From assembly GCF_013386115.1 (NCBI RefSeq), contig NZ_JACAOR010000010.1:389644-453643 (forward strand): a DNA stretch of 64,000 nt. Direction: 5' to 3'. The stretch is from Pseudomonas gingeri. Lineage in GTDB: Bacteria; Pseudomonadota; Gammaproteobacteria; Pseudomonadales; Pseudomonadaceae. The notes under the pieces were generated by a model that made no database searches, was not told the DNA's origin, and was given only the letters and a program-made list of their open reading frames with translations. Numbering within the stretch: position 1 is the stretch's first letter; every line of letters starts with the position of its first letter. Shown here one piece after another: positions 17,342 through 26,322 of the stretch. Position numbers and translations under genes: made by a program.

Positions 17342-17797
17342 ATGATTCCACTTCAGCACAACAGCGTCCCCTCCTTTGCCAGCGAAACGCGGGCACCCAC
17401 CCCGGGCGGCCTGGCCCCCTGGCGGGAAAACCTGGTCAAGCAACTGATTCTCGAGCGTCTGAGCGAGCCCCTGGAAGTCACCGAGCTGGCCCGTGCCTGT
17501 GCGCTGTCGCGCAGCCACTTCTCCCGCGCCTTCAAATGCACGACCGGCCTGTCCCCCCAGGACTGGATCCGCCAGCAGCGCATCCTGCGCGCCAAGCAAC
17601 TGATCCGCGACACCGACCTGAGCCTGACGCAGATCAGCCTGGAATGCGGTTTCTGCGACCAGTCGCATTTCTGTCACATCTTCACCCGCAGCGAAGGCAT
17701 CAACCCGTTTGCCTGGCGTTGCCAGAAGCTGGGCACCGCTCCTGCCCCGCAGGCGACACGCCACCTGTGCTACGTAGAACGGCCGGTTTCTCGATAA
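17342..17797 (+). CDS. AraC-family regulator consisting only of the DNA-binding domain
   Basis: 151 residues from the ATG at 17342 (MIPLQHNSVPSF). The two helix-turn-helix motifs of the AraC domain fill residues 40-140: LEVTELARACALSRSHFSRAF and LTQISLECGFCDQSHFCHIF. There is no effector or dimerisation domain, only about 35 N-terminal residues without clear structure. The upstream part of the open frame (17252-17341) does not look protein-like and there is no strong ribosome binding site at either start, so the start is uncertain. It is divergent from the LysR gene. Small AraC proteins of this type often act as constitutive activators; targets unknown. Confidence 0.8.
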   Translation: MIPLQHNSVPSFASETRAPTPGGLAPWRENLVKQLILERLSEPLEVTELARACALSRSHFSRAFKCTTGLSPQDWIRQQRILRAKQLIRDTDLSLTQISLECGFCDQSHFCHIFTRSEGINPFAWRCQKLGTAPAPQATRHLCYVERPVSR

Positions 17798-18001
17798 TCC
17801 GCCAGGTGCCAAAGGGCCTCGACCCACCGCGCCACCCTCGCCCCCTGTGACAGCTCCCCGCATTGCCCATCGCCCGGCCCCGCGGGCCTGTTCGTCCGTT
17901 GCCTGCCGGGAGATTGCGCAGCGGACAAAACCTGAGGAATATACTCGGGCACCGCGACAGGCCACGGCGGCGACCACAGGACATGCAGCAGGAGCCAACC
18001 G

Positions 18002-20797
18002 TTGAACCTTTCCCCCGAGCAGACCGTGCGTTTCGGGCCCTACCGGATCCACCCCGGGCAACGCCTGGTCATGGAAGCCGAGCGCCCCCTGCGCCTGGGA
18101 CGACGAGCCATGGATATCCTGTTGATCCTGCTGGAGCACGCGGGCCAGGTGGTCAGCAAACAGACCCTGATGACCCGGGTCTGGCCCAACAGCGTGGTCG
18201 AGGACATCAACCTGCGAGTGCACATGGCCGCGCTGCGCAAGGCCCTGGGCGACGGTCAGGCCGGCCAGCGTTATATCGTGACCGTCGCCCAGCGCGGCTA
18301 CAGCTTTGTCGCGCCGTACCAACTGGACGTCCGTCAGGTCCCGCCGCAAAACCTCGCCCCAACGCTCCAGGGCCATAACCTGCCGGTGCGTCGGACCCGC
18401 ATGATCGGCCGCCAGCCGTTGCTCGACAGCCTGTTGCAGCACCTGCCACGCCAGCGTTTCATTACCCTGGTCGGCCCCGGCGGCATCGGCAAGACCACCC
18501 TGGCCCTGAGCGTGGCCGAACAACTGATCGGGGCCTACCGCGACGGCATCCGCCTGCTGGACCTGGCACCGCTCACCGACCCGGCCATGCTCGGCAGTCA
18601 CCTGGCGACGCTGCTCGGGGTCGGCCTGCCCGACGGCGACGCCATTGCCCTTCTCGTCGGCGCCCTGCGCGAGCGCCAGATGCTGCTGGTGATCGACAAT
18701 TGCGAGCACCTGCTCGACAGCGTCGCCCTGCTCTGCGAAAGCATCCTGCGCGGCGCGCCCCAGGTGCATATCCTGACCACCAGCCGCGAGAGCCTGCGGG
18801 CCGAAGGCGAATTCGTCCAGCGCCTGGAGTCACTGGATTGCCCGCCCGCCATCGCGCCCCTGGATCGTCGCCAGGCCTTGGGCTTTCCAGCCCTGCAACT
18901 GTTCGTCGAACGCGCCATGGCCAGCCTGGACAACTTCGAACTGACGGAAGCCGAACTGCCGCTGGCCATCGAGATCTGTCGCCGCCTGGACGGTATTCCC
19001 CTCGCCATCGAACTGGCGGCCGCCCAGGTCGACCGCTTCGGCCTGGGCGGCCTGCTGGCGCAGTTGCAGGGCAGTTTTCGCCTGCTGGCCCAGGACGGCC
19101 TGACAACGCCCGCGCGCCATCAGACATTGCGCGCCACCCTCGACTGGAGCTTCGCCCTGCTCAGCCCCGGCGAACAGATCTGCCTGCGCCGGCTGGGCAT
19201 CTTCAGGGGTGGCTTTACCCTGGCCTCGGCCGCGGCGGTGGTCATCGGCGCGCACGTCGAAGCCCGCGAGGTCTTCGCCTCGATCACCCAACTGGTCGCC
19301 AAATCCCTGCTGAACGTGGAGGTCGGCGATGAGCAGGTGTTCTACCGCCTGCTGGACACCACCCGCGACTATGCCCTGGAAAAACTCGACCTCGCCTGCG
19401 AGTTGCCCGGCACCCGCCGGGCCCACGCCGAACGTTGCCTGGCCCTGATGGAACAGGCCCAGGCCGAGTGGCCGGACACCGCCACCGAGGTGTGGATCGA
19501 GCGCTACGCCCGGAGCCTGGAAGACCTGCGCGCGGCCCTGGAATGGGGACTGGGCCCCCGGGGCCCGGAAGCCCTGGCGGTCAGCCTGACCGTGGCCTCG
19601 ACCCCGCTGTGGCAGGAGTTGTCGTTGCTCAGGGAGCATGGCGACCATGTGCGCAAGGCCCTGGCACGCCTGGAAACCTCGACGCAACCGTGCCCGCGCC
19701 TGAGCATCGCCCTCAAGCTGGCACTGGGCAGTTCCTGCTACCACACCCAGGGCGGCAGCCGCGAAACCATCGATGCCTTCAGCAGCGCCCGTGACCTGGC
19801 CGAACACCACCATGACGTGAACGGCCAGCTGCGCGCCGTGTCCGGCCATATGGCGGTCAATCTCAGTTGCGGCAACTACCATGAAGCCCTGCGACAGAGC
19901 CGGCAGTTCGATCGACTGGGCTTGCACGACGACGCGTTGCTGTCCCTCAGCACCCATCGCCTGCGGGTCCTGGCGCTGCATTTCGCCGGCCACCAGGAAC
20001 GGGCCCGCGATCACGCCGAACAGGTGATCCAGCGCATGGCCCACAGCGGCCACCTGAACCGGTTCACCCATGGTTTCGGCGTCCAGTACGATCAGAGCGT
20101 GGCGTCGTTGACCATCCTGGCGCGCATCCTCTGGTTGCAGGGCTACCCGGAACAGGCCTGGAAGACCGCGCGCCAGGCCCTGGACATCGCGTTGCAGATC
20201 AATCACGGCACCTCGGTGTGCTACACCCTGGCCCTGTCCGGTTGCCCGATCGCCCACTGCAACGGCGATACCCGCACCGCCCGTGACCTCCTGCGGCTAC
20301 TGCTGGAACGGGCCCGGCAGCATTCGGTGCTGCTGTTCCACACCTGGGGCCAGCACTACGCCCAGGTGATCGACAACACGGTATCGGCATCTGCGCCGTC
20401 GCCCGCCAGTGGCCTGGTCAAGGAGATCATGGTCACCCTCGACCACCGTCTGGTCGACGACGCCTTGCTGGAGCGGGCCGAGAGCGGCGCGGCAGGCTGG
20501 AGCACCGCGGAAATCCTGCGCGCCAGGGCGCAGGTGCTGTTGGCGGAACAGGCCCCGGACGCGGCGCAGGCGCTGCTGCTCAAGGCCCTGGAGGTGGCAC
20601 GAGCCCAGGGGGCACTGGCCTGGGAGCTGCGCAGCGCTGTCACCCTGGCCCGGCTCTGGCGGCAACAGGGACGCGTGCAATCGGCCCATAACCTGCTCGC
20701 CCCGATCCATGCCCGCTTCAGCGAGGGTTTTGCCACGCCGGACCTGATCAGCGCCCGGCAATTGCTCGATGTGTTGCCGCTGCGCCAGTCAGCCTGA
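18002..20797 (+). CDS. OmpR-type winged-helix STAND ATPase regulator, long form
   Basis: 931 residues. TTG start with CAGGAG 7 bases upstream. Residues 8-105 form an OmpR/PhoB-type winged helix ending QRGYSFVAP. An AAA+/NB-ARC-like STAND ATPase follows: Walker A GPGGIGKTT at 158-166, Walker B LLVIDNCEHLL near 228-238, sensor TTSRE, and the RRLDGIPLAIELAA motif. The rest, from about 480, is helical with TPR-like pairs and probably binds a ligand or partner. This is the architecture of CadC-less ATP-dependent regulators annotated as winged-helix/ATPase proteins. Its stop overlaps the convergent short paralogue by nine bases. Target genes are not known. Confidence 0.9.
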   Translation: MNLSPEQTVRFGPYRIHPGQRLVMEAERPLRLGRRAMDILLILLEHAGQVVSKQTLMTRVWPNSVVEDINLRVHMAALRKALGDGQAGQRYIVTVAQRGYSFVAPYQLDVRQVPPQNLAPTLQGHNLPVRRTRMIGRQPLLDSLLQHLPRQRFITLVGPGGIGKTTLALSVAEQLIGAYRDGIRLLDLAPLTDPAMLGSHLATLLGVGLPDGDAIALLVGALRERQMLLVIDNCEHLLDSVALLCESILRGAPQVHILTTSRESLRAEGEFVQRLESLDCPPAIAPLDRRQALGFPALQLFVERAMASLDNFELTEAELPLAIEICRRLDGIPLAIELAAAQVDRFGLGGLLAQLQGSFRLLAQDGLTTPARHQTLRATLDWSFALLSPGEQICLRRLGIFRGGFTLASAAAVVIGAHVEAREVFASITQLVAKSLLNVEVGDEQVFYRLLDTTRDYALEKLDLACELPGTRRAHAERCLALMEQAQAEWPDTATEVWIERYARSLEDLRAALEWGLGPRGPEALAVSLTVASTPLWQELSLLREHGDHVRKALARLETSTQPCPRLSIALKLALGSSCYHTQGGSRETIDAFSSARDLAEHHHDVNGQLRAVSGHMAVNLSCGNYHEALRQSRQFDRLGLHDDALLSLSTHRLRVLALHFAGHQERARDHAEQVIQRMAHSGHLNRFTHGFGVQYDQSVASLTILARILWLQGYPEQAWKTARQALDIALQINHGTSVCYTLALSGCPIAHCNGDTRTARDLLRLLLERARQHSVLLFHTWGQHYAQVIDNTVSASAPSPASGLVKEIMVTLDHRLVDDALLERAESGAAGWSTAEILRARAQVLLAEQAPDAAQALLLKALEVARAQGALAWELRSAVTLARLWRQQGRVQSAHNLLAPIHARFSEGFATPDLISARQLLDVLPLRQSA

Positions 20798-22240
20798 AGC
20801 CCGTTGCGCCTGGCGAAGGTAGTCGGCATGACGCCGCTCCAGGGCGGCCTTTTGTCCACTGCGCTCAAGCCGTTCCAGGGCGTAGCCGCGGGTGGTGTTG
20901 AGGAACCGATAGCGGGTCACGCCGCCGCGGCGCGTCACCGCCAGCAAGGACTTGTGCGCCAGCCGTGGCACCAGTTCCAGCAGTTGCGCCGGGCCCAGTC
21001 GTGCGCAACCACAGACCGCGAGGACGGCGTCCAGGGTAAAGCCCGGCTTGAACACCGCGAGGCGCTGCAACAGCGTCTGTTCATCGGCGCTCAGGCGTTC
21101 ATAGCTCCAGTCCAGCGCCGCCTTCAGGCTCTGGTGCCGTGATACGGCGGTCCGTCGCCCCTGGGTCAGCAACTGACAACAGTTGCCCAGTTGGGCCTGC
21201 ACGCCAACCAGTGCCAGGGCGTCGATCTGCGCAGCCGCCAACTCGATGGCCAGGGGCAGGCCGTCGAGTCGCCGGCAAATCTCGCGCACCGCCACCAGGT
21301 CGCGTTCGCGCAGGACAAACCCCTGCTGGCAGGCCCGGACCCTGCTGACAAACAGCTGTACCGCCGAATAGCCCATCACCTCGGCGACGCTGCCCAGCGC
21401 GCTAGCCGGCGGCGTCGTCAGGGCCGGCAGGCGCTGGACGGTTTCGCCGATGGCCAGCAACGGCTCGCGGCTGGTGACCAGCACCGCCAACCGCGGCGAG
21501 TCGAGCAAGAGTTGCTCGACCAGGTGGCGACAAGGCTCGAGCAGGTGCTCGCAGTTGTCCAGCACCAGCAAGGCCTGCCGGGGCACCAGTGCTTGCAGGC
21601 CGCCCTGCAACCCCAGGGTCTGTACCAGGTGATCGACCAGGTGTGCCGGATCATCGACGGTCGACAGGTCGATCATCCAGACACCGTCGCGGTAATGCTC
21701 CAGGAGCAGTTCGGCGACCCGCAGGGCCAGGGTGGTCTTGCCGATACCGGCCGGTCCCACCAGGGTCAGGCAGCGCCGGACCGGCAACTGCCGGACCAGA
21801 CTGCCGACCAGCGCATCACGCCCGATCACCGCTGTCAGCCGCGACGGCAGGTTGTGCCGGGGCGGGTGCAGCCCCTCGACGGCCATCGGCAGCGCTTCGT
21901 GTTCGTGCCGGACCGGGGCAACGAAACTGTAGCCGCGCTGGGGCAGGTTGACGATGTAGCGCTGGCCGTCCTGGCCGTCACCCAGGGCCCGGCGCAAGGC
22001 AGCGATATGCACCCGCAGGTTGATGTCCTCGACCACCGAGTTCGGCCAGACCCGGGCGATCAGTTCGTCCTTGCCGACCACTTCGCCAGCGTGTTCGAGC
22101 AGCACCTGGAGAATGTCCAGCGCCCGCCCGCCCATGCGCAGCGGCCGATCCCCGGCCAGGACCAGGCGCCGGCCCAGGTGAAAGGCGTGGTTGCCGAAAT
22201 GCAGCACCGTGGCGCCGTGTGACTGTCTGAGACTGTTCAT
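20789..22240 (-). CDS. OmpR-type winged-helix STAND ATPase regulator, short paralogue
   Basis: 483 residues, the same order of domains as the neighbouring 931-residue protein but ending right after the ATPase arm domains. The winged helix shares the identical stretch VWPNSVVEDINLRVH with it. Walker A is GPAGIGKTT, Walker B is LLVLDNCEHLL, and RRLDGLPLAIELAAAQID is shared as well. The last residues (RHADYLRQAQRASG) stop where the long form begins its helical sensor half, so this protein lacks a sensor. It is divergent from the pirin gene; a perfect 8-bp inverted repeat lies in that intergenic region. The two probably arose by duplication and may read similar DNA sites. Confidence 0.9.
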   Translation of the reverse strand: MNSLRQSHGATVLHFGNHAFHLGRRLVLAGDRPLRMGGRALDILQVLLEHAGEVVGKDELIARVWPNSVVEDINLRVHIAALRRALGDGQDGQRYIVNLPQRGYSFVAPVRHEHEALPMAVEGLHPPRHNLPSRLTAVIGRDALVGSLVRQLPVRRCLTLVGPAGIGKTTLALRVAELLLEHYRDGVWMIDLSTVDDPAHLVDHLVQTLGLQGGLQALVPRQALLVLDNCEHLLEPCRHLVEQLLLDSPRLAVLVTSREPLLAIGETVQRLPALTTPPASALGSVAEVMGYSAVQLFVSRVRACQQGFVLRERDLVAVREICRRLDGLPLAIELAAAQIDALALVGVQAQLGNCCQLLTQGRRTAVSRHQSLKAALDWSYERLSADEQTLLQRLAVFKPGFTLDAVLAVCGCARLGPAQLLELVPRLAHKSLLAVTRRGGVTRYRFLNTTRGYALERLERSGQKAALERRHADYLRQAQRASG

Positions 22241-22333
22241 GCCCGTTCACTTGCTGATGGACCCGGCCAGGGTTGACCGGCACGAGGTGAGTGTCGCCAG
22301 AGAATACAGCATCGGCGTGATAAAACTGTCAAC

Positions 22334-22354
22334 TTGAAAGAGACAGTCTTTCAA
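22334..22354. promoter_or_regulatory. Inverted repeat in divergent promoter region, candidate operator
   Basis: TTGAAAGA-GACAG-TCTTTCAA: perfect 8-bp arms with a 5-base spacer in the 199-bp region between the short winged-helix ATPase gene and pirin. The position suits control of either gene. Which protein binds is unknown. Confidence 0.5.
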
Positions 22355-22439
22355 TTTCCATCTACTTATTGCACCAACGGGTAAACATTAACCTTCTCTC
22401 CACTCGGACGAATTCACGTCCCGCAGAGGAGAATTCATC

Positions 22440-23162
22440 ATGCTGACCCTTCGTAAAGCCACTGATCGCGGCGTCGCCAATCACGGCTGGCTGAAGTCGT
22501 TCCACACCTTTTCCTTCGCCAACTACCGCAACCTCAACGAACAGGGTTTTTCCGACCTGCTGGTGATCAACGATGACCGGGTCGCGGCCGGCAAGGGCTT
22601 TGGCCAGCACCCGCACCGCGACATGGAGATTTTCTCCTACGTGCTCGACGGCGCCCTGGAACACAAGGACACCCTGGGCACCGGCTCGGTGATCCGCCCC
22701 GGCGATGTGCAATTGATGAGCGCCGGCAGCGGTGTAGCCCACAGCGAGTACAACCACTCGGCCAACCGGCCCGTGCACTTCCTGCAGATCTGGATCGTGC
22801 CGCAGGTCAGTGGGGCGCAACCGCGTTATCAGCAGGAGCATTTCAGCACCCAGAAGAAGCGCGGGAAAATGGCCTTGATCATCTCCCCCGACGGTGCCCA
22901 GGGCTCATTGCAGGTGCGCCAGGATGCGCGGGTCTACGCCGGTCTGATCGACGGCCAGGAATCCACCAGCATCGAACTGGCCGCCGACCGCTACGCCTAC
23001 GTGCACGTGGCCCGTGGCAGCGTCGAACTCAATGGCCTGGCCTTGCAGGAAGGCGACGGCGTACGGGTTCGCCAGGAACGCCTGTTGACCCTGAGCAACG
23101 GCGTGGATGCCGAAGTGCTGGTGTTCGACCTGCGACCGCAGGAGTTGCCGCAAATGCCATGA
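22440..23162 (+). CDS. Pirin family protein (YhhW-like)
   Basis: 240 residues, a two-domain cupin. The metal site is in the N-terminal cupin: HPHRDMEIFSYVLDG gives two His, and GSGVAHSE gives the later His and Glu ligands. YhhW and other bacterial pirins can act as quercetin 2,3-dioxygenases, but the natural role is generally unclear. GAGGAG precedes the ATG. It is divergent from the short winged-helix ATPase, which may regulate it, and is followed by a strong hairpin. Cytoplasmic. Confidence 0.93.
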   Translation: MLTLRKATDRGVANHGWLKSFHTFSFANYRNLNEQGFSDLLVINDDRVAAGKGFGQHPHRDMEIFSYVLDGALEHKDTLGTGSVIRPGDVQLMSAGSGVAHSEYNHSANRPVHFLQIWIVPQVSGAQPRYQQEHFSTQKKRGKMALIISPDGAQGSLQVRQDARVYAGLIDGQESTSIELAADRYAYVHVARGSVELNGLALQEGDGVRVRQERLLTLSNGVDAEVLVFDLRPQELPQMP

Positions 23163-23171
23163 GCGTGAACC

Positions 23172-23196
23172 GCCCGGGGGCCCGATGCCCCCGGGC
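23172..23196 (+). terminator. Hairpin after pirin gene
   Basis: GCCCGGGGGC-CCGAT-GCCCCCGGGC, 10-bp perfect GC stem, ten bases after the pirin stop. Few T residues follow. The rest of the gap to 23461 shows no gene. Confidence 0.65.
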
Positions 23197-23461
23197 TTCA
23201 TGCTTCGGCGACGGCGAACATCTCGACAGTCTCGTCGATGACCATCCGCCCCGCGCGCGGTGGTGATCCAGATGAAACCCGCAGACCGGTGCGTTCGACC
23301 CTGCGCGATTGTATGTGACTGTATCCCCGCCGCCTCCAGCCAACTTCGCATACAAATCCCGACCTGCACGACATGCGCGCGATACACGACGGGTGCCTGA
23401 TGGGCTCGCCGTATCCGCGGTGTCCCGCGCGGCCCAGCCGTGCATGTGCAGGAGAACCATG

Positions 23462-23914
23462 ATGTCCGTCATTGCGTCCCGTAACCCCCTTGGAACCTTC
23501 GGCCTGGTCCTGGCCGTCACCGCCCTCGCCGCCTTCTCGAACTTGTCCCAGGCCCAGGAAGCCACCGCGCCGGCCATGAAAAGCTGGCAGACCGGACTGC
23601 ACCGTACCGACCTGGTGCAGAAGGACCTCGACGCCACGTCCGGCCGCGAAGTGATCCAGACCCGGGTCGACTTCGAACCCGGCGTAGCCGCGCCCCGCCA
23701 CTCCCATCCCGGGGTGGAAGTCGCCTATGTGCTCAAGGGCACCATGCAATATGAGCTCGAAGGGCAGCCGCCCGTGACGCTCAAGGCCGGCGATTCGCTG
23801 TTTATCCCCGAGGGCGTCGCCCACCTGGCGAAGAACATCGGCAAGGACCAGGCCTCGGAACTGGCCACCTACGTGGTGCACAAGGGCAAGTCGCTGGTGG
23901 AACTGAAACCGTAA
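23462..23914 (+). CDS. Exported cupin-domain protein
   Basis: 150 residues. The signal peptide runs to about residue 31 with a likely cleavage at SQA-Q, so the protein is periplasmic. The cupin barrel shows GVAAPRHSHPGVEVAYVLKG (metal-binding His and Glu) and the second motif DSLFIPEGVAHLAKN with the last His. Start chosen at the second of two adjacent ATGs, 7 bases after AGGAG; the first ATG at 23459 is only 4 bases away. Substrate unknown. A 14-bp stem follows it. Confidence 0.88.
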   Translation: MSVIASRNPLGTFGLVLAVTALAAFSNLSQAQEATAPAMKSWQTGLHRTDLVQKDLDATSGREVIQTRVDFEPGVAAPRHSHPGVEVAYVLKGTMQYELEGQPPVTLKAGDSLFIPEGVAHLAKNIGKDQASELATYVVHKGKSLVELKP

Positions 23915-23922
23915 CGCCAATT

Positions 23923-23959
23923 CAGGCAAACGCCACCCCAAGCGCGTGGCGTTTGCCTG
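23923..23959 (+). terminator. Hairpin after cupin gene
   Basis: CAGGCAAACGCCAC / GTGGCGTTTGCCTG, a perfect 14-bp stem with a 9-base loop, starting nine bases after the stop codon. No T-run, but position and stability suggest a transcript end. Confidence 0.7.
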
Positions 23960-24066
23960 GCCGCACGGCAGCGAATCCTAATTTCTCGATATCGCCGCCT
24001 AGTTTTCAAATTGCCCTGGCGCACCCGAGGTGGCCTAATCGGAGCTTTGTAATCTAAGGCTCCCAC

Positions 24067-25257
24067 ATGGAAAACGTTAGAGCTTCAAGCGCTCATGCCG
24101 TCTGGCTGATGGTCAGCGTGGTACTGGTCGCACTCAACCTGCGGCCGTCAATGGCCGCTGTCGGCCCGCTGCTGTCGGCCATTCGTGGCGATATCCCACT
24201 GAGTTTCAGCGCCGCCGCGTTGCTGACCATGCTGCCGGTCATGGCCATGGGCCTGGCGATGTTCCTCGGCATGCGCATCGCCCAGCGCTTCGGCGAGCAC
24301 CGCACCATTGTCGTGTCGCTGCTGGTCATCGGCCTGGCCACCGCTTCGCGGCTGTACCTGGACAGCACCGCCGAACTGATCCTCAGCGCGGTACTGGCCG
24401 GCCTCGGCATCGCCCTGATCCAGGCGGTGATGCCGGCGCTGATCAAGTCGCGCTTCAGCAACAATGTCTCGTTGTTCATGGGTGTCTACGTCACCTCGAT
24501 CATGGGCGGCGCGGCACTGGCGGCGTCGTTCTCGCCGTTTGTCCTGGCGCAGACCGGCAGTTGGCGGATCAGCCTGGCGGTCTGGGGACTGCTGGCACTG
24601 GTGGGCCTGATCGTCTGGTTCGCCCAGCGCTCGGCGGTACCGCACCTGCCCCAGGCACCGGCCAGCGGTCGCCAGGAATCGTTCGTCGGTAACTCGCGGG
24701 CCTGGCTGCTGGCGATTTTCTTCGGCCTCGGCACCGCCTCCTACACCTGTGTGCTGGCCTGGCTGGCGCCCTACTACGTGGAAAAAGGCTGGAGCGAACA
24801 GAGCGCCGGCCTGCTGCTGGGCCTGCTGACCGCCATGGAAGTGGTGTCCGGCCTGGTGACCCCGGCGATTGCCAACCGCAGCCAGGATCGCCGCCTGGTG
24901 CTGGCGGTGCTGCTGTTGCTGATCATCGCCGGCTTCTGCGGCCTGATCCTCAGCCCCGAACGCTTCACCCTGCTGTGGCCGTGCCTGCTGGGCCTGGGGA
25001 TCGGCGGCTTGTTCCCGATGAGCCTGATCGTCTCCCTCGACCATCTGGACAACCCGCGTCGCGCCGGTGGCCTGACCGCCTTCGTGCAGGGGATCGGCTA
25101 CCTGATCGCCGGCCTTTCGCCGCTGATCGCCGGGATGATCCGCGACCAGCTGGGCAGCTTCGAGTGGGCCTGGTGGTCCCTCGCGGCCGTGATGGCGGTA
25201 ATGATCGTGATGGTGCTGCGCTTCAATCCCAAGCATTACGCACAGCATATCCAGTAA
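24067..25257 (+). CDS. MFS transporter, CynX/NimT family
   Basis: 396 residues with twelve predicted membrane helices. The N-terminus VVLVALNLRPSMAAVGPLL is the signature of the CynX/NimT (cyanate/nitroimidazole) subfamily, in which the N-terminal LNLRP motif is conserved. The loop between helices 2 and 3 has RIAQRFGEHRT. AAGG precedes the ATG. No neighbour indicates a substrate; the EamA exporter gene starts 150 bases downstream on the same strand. Confidence 0.9.
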   Translation: MENVRASSAHAVWLMVSVVLVALNLRPSMAAVGPLLSAIRGDIPLSFSAAALLTMLPVMAMGLAMFLGMRIAQRFGEHRTIVVSLLVIGLATASRLYLDSTAELILSAVLAGLGIALIQAVMPALIKSRFSNNVSLFMGVYVTSIMGGAALAASFSPFVLAQTGSWRISLAVWGLLALVGLIVWFAQRSAVPHLPQAPASGRQESFVGNSRAWLLAIFFGLGTASYTCVLAWLAPYYVEKGWSEQSAGLLLGLLTAMEVVSGLVTPAIANRSQDRRLVLAVLLLLIIAGFCGLILSPERFTLLWPCLLGLGIGGLFPMSLIVSLDHLDNPRRAGGLTAFVQGIGYLIAGLSPLIAGMIRDQLGSFEWAWWSLAAVMAVMIVMVLRFNPKHYAQHIQ

Positions 25258-25407
25258 GCGTCGACGGTCCTTCCAGGGTCTCCCCAGCGGCTGCCCGGCC
25301 AGCCTTGAAAGGACCGTTTCCCGTCTCCCCGCGCCACTGCGCCACGCCTCTTCCCACCCGTGCCCGCAGGCCATCATGGCCACGCACGCCCAACCCTGGA
25401 AACACTC

Positions 25408-26316
25408 ATGAAACCAGCCAGTTTTGCCACCGCTCACGGCGGCATGTTGATCTGGGCGATCCTGATCGCCGCGTCTTTTTTTGCCGCCGCCGAGGTCGGC
25501 CAGTCGATCGACCCGATCCTGCTGACCGGCCTGCGCCTGTTGTTTTCCGCCCTGCTGTTCCTGCCGCTGCTGTTGAACAACACCTCGCCGATCTCGCTCA
25601 AGGGCCTGCTCGCCCATGGAGTGCTGGGCCTGTTGCTGGCGGCGTATTTCGGCTCGCTGTTCGAGGCGTTGCGCTACACCACCGCGGTCAATACCGCGAC
25701 GCTGTACACCTTGGTGCCGCTGATGACGCTGTGCTTCGAAGTGTTCTTGTTGCCCAGCCCGAACCTGAAGACCCGCCTGGCACCGATGGTGCTCGCGGCG
25801 GCTGGCGCCGTGATGCTGATCCTCAAGGGCGCGGCGCCGGGAGAATTGCCCGCGCTGTATCCGGTACTGGTATTCGGTGTCGGTTGCCTGGCGATGGCGC
25901 TCTACTCGCCCTTGAGCCAACGCTTCAAGGCCGGCGTGTTGAAGGGCCGCGATCCGGTGGCGATGACCTTCTGGAACATGCTCTTCGGCGCGCTGTTCCT
26001 GTTGGCGTTCTGTCTGTTCAGTGGGGGCTGGCGCAGCGGGACGCTGCTGACGGGGCGGGATATGTTCTGGCTGGTGTACCTGGCGCTGTTCGGCACCCTG
26101 GCCACCTTCTGGCTGCTGCATCGGGCCATCGGGGTGATCGCGCCGTCGACGGTGATTTCCTATGTCTACCTGAACACGCTGTTCGTGACCCTGTTCCACT
26201 GGTTCTGGCTCAGGCAGCAACCGACGCTGATCGAAGCCGTCGGTGCCGTGCTGGTGGCGGTCGGCATGGGGGTGCTGGTGATGACCAGTCGTACCCCCAA
26301 GCCGGTGCTGGCGTAA
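25408..26316 (+). CDS. EamA/DMT-family exporter
   Basis: 302 residues from the ATG at 25408, ten membrane helices in two EamA repeats (AAEVGQSIDPILLTGLRLLF and PSTVISYVYLNTLFVTLFHWF). Such proteins export amino acids and other small metabolites. An in-frame start 48 bases upstream gives a non-membrane extension and is rejected. It ends six bases from the convergent amidase, so it could export that cluster's product, though it lies on the opposite strand and this is only an inference. Confidence 0.9.
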   Translation: MKPASFATAHGGMLIWAILIAASFFAAAEVGQSIDPILLTGLRLLFSALLFLPLLLNNTSPISLKGLLAHGVLGLLLAAYFGSLFEALRYTTAVNTATLYTLVPLMTLCFEVFLLPSPNLKTRLAPMVLAAAGAVMLILKGAAPGELPALYPVLVFGVGCLAMALYSPLSQRFKAGVLKGRDPVAMTFWNMLFGALFLLAFCLFSGGWRSGTLLTGRDMFWLVYLALFGTLATFWLLHRAIGVIAPSTVISYVYLNTLFVTLFHWFWLRQQPTLIEAVGAVLVAVGMGVLVMTSRTPKPVLA

Positions 26317-26322
26317 ACGGCC

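Noticed and set aside
17099..18769. Long minus-strand frame over the AraC gene and the start of the long STAND regulator
   Set aside because: No recognisable motif, and it covers genes with clear domains on the other strand.
24148..26220. Long minus-strand frame opposite two transporters
   Set aside because: Composed of Gln/His/Arg repeats typical of the reverse strand of membrane-protein genes.
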